Positions 60,048-64,000 of a DNA stretch of 64,000 nt are shown piece by piece. Every line of letters begins with the position of its first letter. Position 1 is the first letter of the stretch. The DNA lies in contig NW_017804453.1 of assembly GCF_001625305.1 (NCBI RefSeq), forward strand, positions 1,072,017 through 1,136,016. Direction: 5' to 3'. The notes under the pieces were generated by a model. The model ran no database searches. It worked only from the letters and a program-made list of their open reading frames with translations, and was not told the DNA's origin. The position numbers and the translations under genes were made by a program. The stretch comes from Branchiostoma belcheri. Lineage: Eukaryota; Chordata; Leptocardii; Amphioxiformes; Branchiostomatidae.

Positions 60048-61547
60048 GTTAGGTGTTAATGGGGCTAACTTTGAGCGTTGAGTGATTCATACTAACTCCG
60101 GATAGATCATAGATGGCACCATAACCACTAAAACACATTTTAATGCCTTCTTCGTCGACCTAATTTGCTCAAATACGAGATGCGTGTGCACTCACGGATA
60201 GCATACATCGTCTTTTGCTCAAAGTCTTTGTGGAAAACCATGCGTTAATAGGAATAGCGACAATACGCACACCCAAAATTACAAACAAACAGCCCATCCT
60301 TGTTGTTTTAAGCAAATACTAAGGGGAAATAATATACTATCCCGGAAACTAATAGCAAATGTTCCAGTGGTAACAGGAGCAAAACTGCTTGAATCCTGGT
60401 ATCTCTCGCCGCTACCGCAGCAGGAAATCGATGATAAGATTTGGTGTGAGCCCTGACACTGATGGGGCGTTCTTTCAGCCCCGAAACAGTCATAGGATGT
60501 CCGATACAGTTAACCCTTTGGACACTATCTACCGGCTCATTTGTCTTGTGGTGCGGATTAACCATGGCGTCCTAACGGGAATCAATGGACCGTTGGTGCG
60601 GCTTCATCGGACCCCGCGGAGGGCCAATAGACCTTGTAGGATGTCAGAGGACCCTGTGGCCCGCTTATTGACAGGTGGTGGCATTAACCGGCCACTCTTT
60701 CAACACGCTTGACTCCAGATCGAAATCACTCCCATCATTTACGTGCTCAGAGATCTTGTTGTTTCGTTTTCAATGTCTTTTCTTACCTATTGAAGACGTT
60801 GACGCATCGAAGAATGCATTGCACAATACAATACAATATTTGTTTATTATGTGAATATATGACCTACTGCTCAGTCATTTTTCTTAACTTGGCAAACAAA
60901 CAAACAAACAAACGAACAAACAAACAAACAACATGTTAGGGCTTACAGCTTTTGGATTGTCCATTTTATATAGAAGTTATAGCCGATTCAATCTTTTCTT
61001 ACATAACCTCCGTGTATGGATGTTTTTTGTGATTGTCTGTTTGTTTGCCAGTGTGTGCGTTCTTATTTGAGCACAGCAGAGTCGCAGGAAGTGAGGGGGA
61101 ACGGTGTTACACGAAGTTATACTTTTATTTCTTCAGAAGAAACAAACGACGTTTTCACATTGACTGCTTTTTAGGATTAGAAATACAGAAAATCATTTTA
61201 CTCATACATGTACATGACGACATAAGTATTTCTATGACACCCCCAAAGGCCTCAGCCATACCCTTTTCAAACGTGAAATGTATGAGTGATTAGTAAGATA
61301 CACAAATAACAGTTATAACTTGTTATAAATACCACTTTTGGCTACATAAGTACAGAGTACGTTTATCACCAACCTACCATGACTCGCTTCTGTGCAACTA
61401 TCACGACCACATTAAAAGTAGGCTTCTTCAAAGGTTATTTAGTAGAGTGCAAATTACGTATACATATATCGGTCGTTTGGTGACTAGAATGACTATATGG
61501 AGAACAGTGATACCAAGTGCTGGATGCTGATTGGCTGGAGATTTGAT
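60048..61547. other. no gene; microsatellite and possible TACCTC-type repeat
   Basis: A (CAAA)n tract lies at 60893-60932. From 61006 the sequence AACCTCCGTGTATGGATG, then TCTGTTTGTTTGCC and GAGCACAGCAGAGTCGCAGG, resembles the head and T/G-rich body of the TACCTC palindrome family. TTTATT at 61124-61129 could be a minus-strand poly(A) signal for the TPMT gene. Confidence 0.4.
60893..60932. repeat. (CAAA)n microsatellite
   Basis: About ten CAAA units with one CGAA interruption. Confidence 0.9.
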
Positions 61548-61690
61548 TACGTCGTAGGTCGTCGTACGATTTGATGCCGTAGAATTCTTAATCAGACTGT
61601 AACAGAAGCAACCGCCGTACGAAACACGACTGTACTGATGAATTTTGCAGAACACCTGCATGACTACGATGGTACGGCGTATGTGACAGG
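61548..61690 (+). mobile_element. CGGTCACAT inverted-repeat element, short plus copy
   Basis: It contains GTCGTAGGTCGTCGTACGAT, TTGATGCCGTAGAATTC, CTGTAACAGAAGCAACCGCC, TTTTGCAGAACACCTGCATG and the end GTACGGCGTATGTGACAGG. It has an internal deletion relative to 48966-49182. It ends 26 bp before the TPMT stop codon. Confidence 0.7.
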
Positions 61691-61716
61691 ACCTGGTCCC
61701 ATGTCGTGCCGGGCGC

Positions 61717-62726
61717 TCATGTCTGTTTGGGCGTGAGAAGACGCACCACCTCCTTGAAGGAATCCAGTCCCCACGACCTCTGCCAGTCCCCCATCCGGTC
61801 TGCTCTCAGCAGCTCCTCTATGTTACACTTGGAGGCTGTGTGATACATGACAATAGGACATTCATTGATACCAACTTCAGATCTAATGCAAGAAAAAAGC
61901 AAGACGTCTAAAGTGTTAAACTTGACCTGTAAACTTCAAGAATTGAAGCGACAAAACATTATACATGTTTCGAGAGGTCTTTTTATTCCTGTATTCAGAT
62001 GGTATTCAAGAAGTGACACTAGTACCATTACAACTTTTACTCACCTATACACGCTAGTCAGTGCTGCTTACACAACTACCTGGTTTCACTTTTACAACTT
62101 TTACTCACTTTTAGGGAAAGAGTTGGTAGAGATAAGAAGTCAGTCCTTACCAAACAGTTCGTCCACTCTGGCATCGGAGATACCGTGAGGCGGACCTGGA
62201 ATAAGGAGTTTGAAATGCTACTGTAAAATGGACTGAACTGAACACATGTCTATCATAAGCTTGAACTTAGCATAACGCAATAGAAATGCAAAACAATTCA
62301 AACGGAAATCGGAACTTTTAAGTTTCCGACATCCGTGAAGTTTTTTTTTTTTTGGTAAATATATAAATATATGGAACTGTGGAGGGTTACTTCTTGAATT
62401 CCTATACGTACCTCCCACTTACTTCCACCTGTCCACCTGTGCAGACAAACTTTCACTGTCTCTGGTCTCTGTCACACATACAGACATACACACAAACCCA
62501 CTCGAAACAATACTTCCGTACCCGTTGGACATATACAGAGGTAATGAAGGTCCATCTCATAGTAAATACAAGCTCCAATATATATATATATATATATATA
62601 TCAATAAGGCCACGATATTTAACCCATTCTGCGAACACACCTGCAAACACGGTGTTCTCCAACTCGAACAGATCCAGCAGGTAGGCGCCGGTGGGCTTCA
62701 GCAGGGGAACAATGACTGCCGCATAC
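61717..62726 (-). CDS. TPMT: thiopurine S-methyltransferase (TPMT), C-terminal three exons
   Basis: Cytosolic SAM-dependent methyltransferase of the TPMT family, which in vertebrates methylates thiopurines and related sulphur compounds. Minus-strand exons: 62641-62726, 62151-62195 and 61717-61835 (stop TGA at 61717-61719), joined in phase with GT-AG introns. The first has a TACTAAC branch-type sequence before its acceptor. The 82 visible residues match the last third of human TPMT (245 aa): YAAVIVPLLKPTGAYLL for the strand before the active-site loop, then GPPHGISDARVDELF (human GPPFYVPHAEIERLF), then KCNIEELLRADRM and QRSWGLDSFKEVVRLLTPK (human KSWGIDCLFEKLYLLTEK). The SAM-binding N-terminal exons are not found up to 64000 and should lie further right. 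Confidence 0.88.
62341..62353. repeat. poly(T) tract in a TPMT intron
   Basis: Thirteen Ts, followed by an AT-rich stretch. Confidence 0.8.
62578..62601. repeat. (TA)n microsatellite in a TPMT intron
   Basis: About eleven TA units. Confidence 0.85.
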
Positions 62727-63023
62727 CTGCCGGACAGGGACACGTACAGGTTAGTACAGGAACATGGCACTTGTATGTCTTACTGGTTCATAGTATATTC
62801 ATGGTGACATGTCAGTTTAATAAAATACTGTAAAGTTAGTAGGTAACTAAGTACTAAAATGTGAGTGCGCGTTTCAACACTACTCCAGTTACGTGTGGAT
62901 AGGTGAGATAAACAAACATCCATACTTTGTCACGTCAGCAGTTTCACCAATGTTAGCAGTCATATACAATGTATAGGATATAGAAAGACAACGTTGAAGA
63001 GTCAAAGGAGACAAATATAGGGG
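62727..63023. other. TPMT intron sequence
   Basis: No further TPMT exon is recognised; the acceptor for the 62641-62726 exon borders this stretch. Confidence 0.5.
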
Positions 63024-63236
63024 CCGGTCACATACGTCATACCATCATCGCACGATCGCAAACTAAATGCATCTTGGGATAGCCATGCATGTGTCCTGCA
63101 ACATTCAGCTGTCTTATTAAACAAAACGACTGTCTTAGAGATCCTTGCCGGCGCCGGCGGATGGTTCTGTCACAGCCCGCTTGAAAATTCTACGGCATCA
63201 AAATTCGCAGGACGACCTAGGACGAATGTGACTGCG
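63024..63236 (-). mobile_element. CGGTCACAT inverted-repeat element, minus copy
   Basis: It starts CCGGTCACATACGTCATACC, contains CATCTTGGGATAGCCATGCA, ATCCTTGCCGGCGCCGGCGG, GGTTCTGTCACAGCCCGCTT and GAAAATTCTACGGCATCAAA, and ends GACCTAGGACGAATGTGACTG. Nearly full length. Probably within a TPMT intron. Confidence 0.8.
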
Positions 63237-64000
63237 CGGTAACGATTGACTTCCTAGTTGCCTGCCTTCATAAGACCGTGTCGGGAAAGAGCACTGCGCA
63301 TTAGCGCCCATGTGCATGACGTATGGAGAATCTTTGACATGAAGTCCTGCCCCAGACTTAAGCTTCATGGTGGGTACAAACGGTCGGTGCTTTATGGCGT
63401 CTTTATTCTCCAAGGCGAGGAGCCAACTGATTGCGTTAATGCTTTCCTCAGACTAACGCCAGGCGATGTTTGATGCGGATTACCTCTCAGTGTTCCACAC
63501 GAACAAGTTATTTGGCGCCAGCTAGGTCGCCCTCCACTCTCAGGGAAGTGACCGAACAAGCGTTTGTCTCTCCGAGCGGTCGTTAGGCTGTACATGCAAG
63601 GGGTTTTTGATGGCGTTCTAAACACTAAACAGCGTACTGGAGTATTATTCGTTCGCTTTGACACTGTAAAATCGGGTTATTCTTTATATGTATGCATTGA
63701 TTGATTTCATTTCCTTGTTTTGTTACATCTGTGGACGGAGTTTCGTTTAGTACGTTTGTCTGTTTGTTTGTGTGTGTCCGTATCTTTTTTAAAATACAGC
63801 AGAATCAAGGAAAGAAGTGTAACCACAGACGTATGTAACCACAGACTGACAGGAGGGTTATTAGAGGTCAAATGGTCTTTCCAAAGGCCGGGAGGAAGTG
63901 ACAGTGGGATATGTACAGAGTCAGCAAGAAATTCACAGTGATGAAGTTACGAACACAACTTCACCTTACTTTTTTTCCATTTTTTTTCTATCACGGACCA
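63237..64000. other. probable TPMT intron or flank, no gene recognised
   Basis: No methyltransferase exon is seen on the minus strand. A plus-strand frame at 63258-63473 has no domain. From about 63718 a T/G-rich stretch (GTTTGTCTGTTTGTTTGTGT) then AAAATACAGCAGAATCAAGG resembles the body of the TACCTC repeat family. Confidence 0.35.

Noticed and set aside
63258..63473. Plus-strand frame as a possible gene or TPMT exon
   Set aside because: It is on the strand opposite to TPMT, has no methyltransferase motif and borders a MITE.
1..64000. CRISPR arrays, tRNA/rRNA genes, bacterial operons
   Set aside because: No regular spacer-repeat array, no complete cloverleaf and no rRNA block were seen; the intron-containing genes are animal genes.

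Overview
The window is animal nuclear DNA, most likely from a cephalochordate (amphioxus, Branchiostoma). This is inferred from five points: vertebrate-type genes (a three-repeat-type MYB, ALKBH2, BHLHE22/23, TPMT) in compact intron/exon form, GT-AG introns with consistent phases, a CR1-like LINE with a PHD finger and a 2A-like motif, several decayed short inverted-repeat elements of one family, and a long gene-poor interval around one developmental bHLH gene. No species-level proof is possible by eye.

Layout. 1-903 (minus strand) is the 5' end of a CR1/L2-like non-LTR retrotransposon, with a repeated 5' leader at about 904-1290. It lies antisense in an intron of a MYB gene whose last 12 coding exons run 1927-6280 on the plus strand; the DNA-binding repeats lie upstream of the window. 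After about 3 kb of probable 3' UTR and intergenic DNA comes a complete three-exon ALKBH2 gene (9385-10916, plus). A single-exon gene at 12121-12885 (plus) encodes two tandem Tctex1 (dynein light chain) domains. From 13.4 to 14.7 kb there is a 71-bp perfect direct repeat enclosing a 172-bp foldback.

From about 15 to 61 kb only one gene is convincing: the intronless bHLH gene BHLHE22/23 (Beta3/Bhlhb5 class) at 37941-38630, plus. The rest of this interval is single-copy-looking DNA peppered with repeats: at least nine copies of a CGGTCACAT...ATGTGACCG inverted-repeat element, two copies of a ~310-bp repeat (15.9 and 57.8 kb), three pieces of a tRNA-like dispersed repeat (18.1, 19.7, 34.1 kb), and a separate TIR element at 59.8 kb. 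Such gene deserts often hold long-range enhancers of developmental transcription factors; that is an inference here. At the right end, three exons on the minus strand (61717-62726) encode the C-terminal third of a thiopurine S-methyltransferase.

The genes do not form one pathway. MYB (cell-cycle transcription) and ALKBH2 (replication-linked alkylation repair) are housekeeping-type neighbours. The tandem-Tctex1 protein is probably a dynein/ciliary accessory protein. BHLHE22/23 is a neural/sensory repressor. TPMT is a detoxifying methyltransferase. No CRISPR array, tRNA, rRNA or bacterial-type system was seen.
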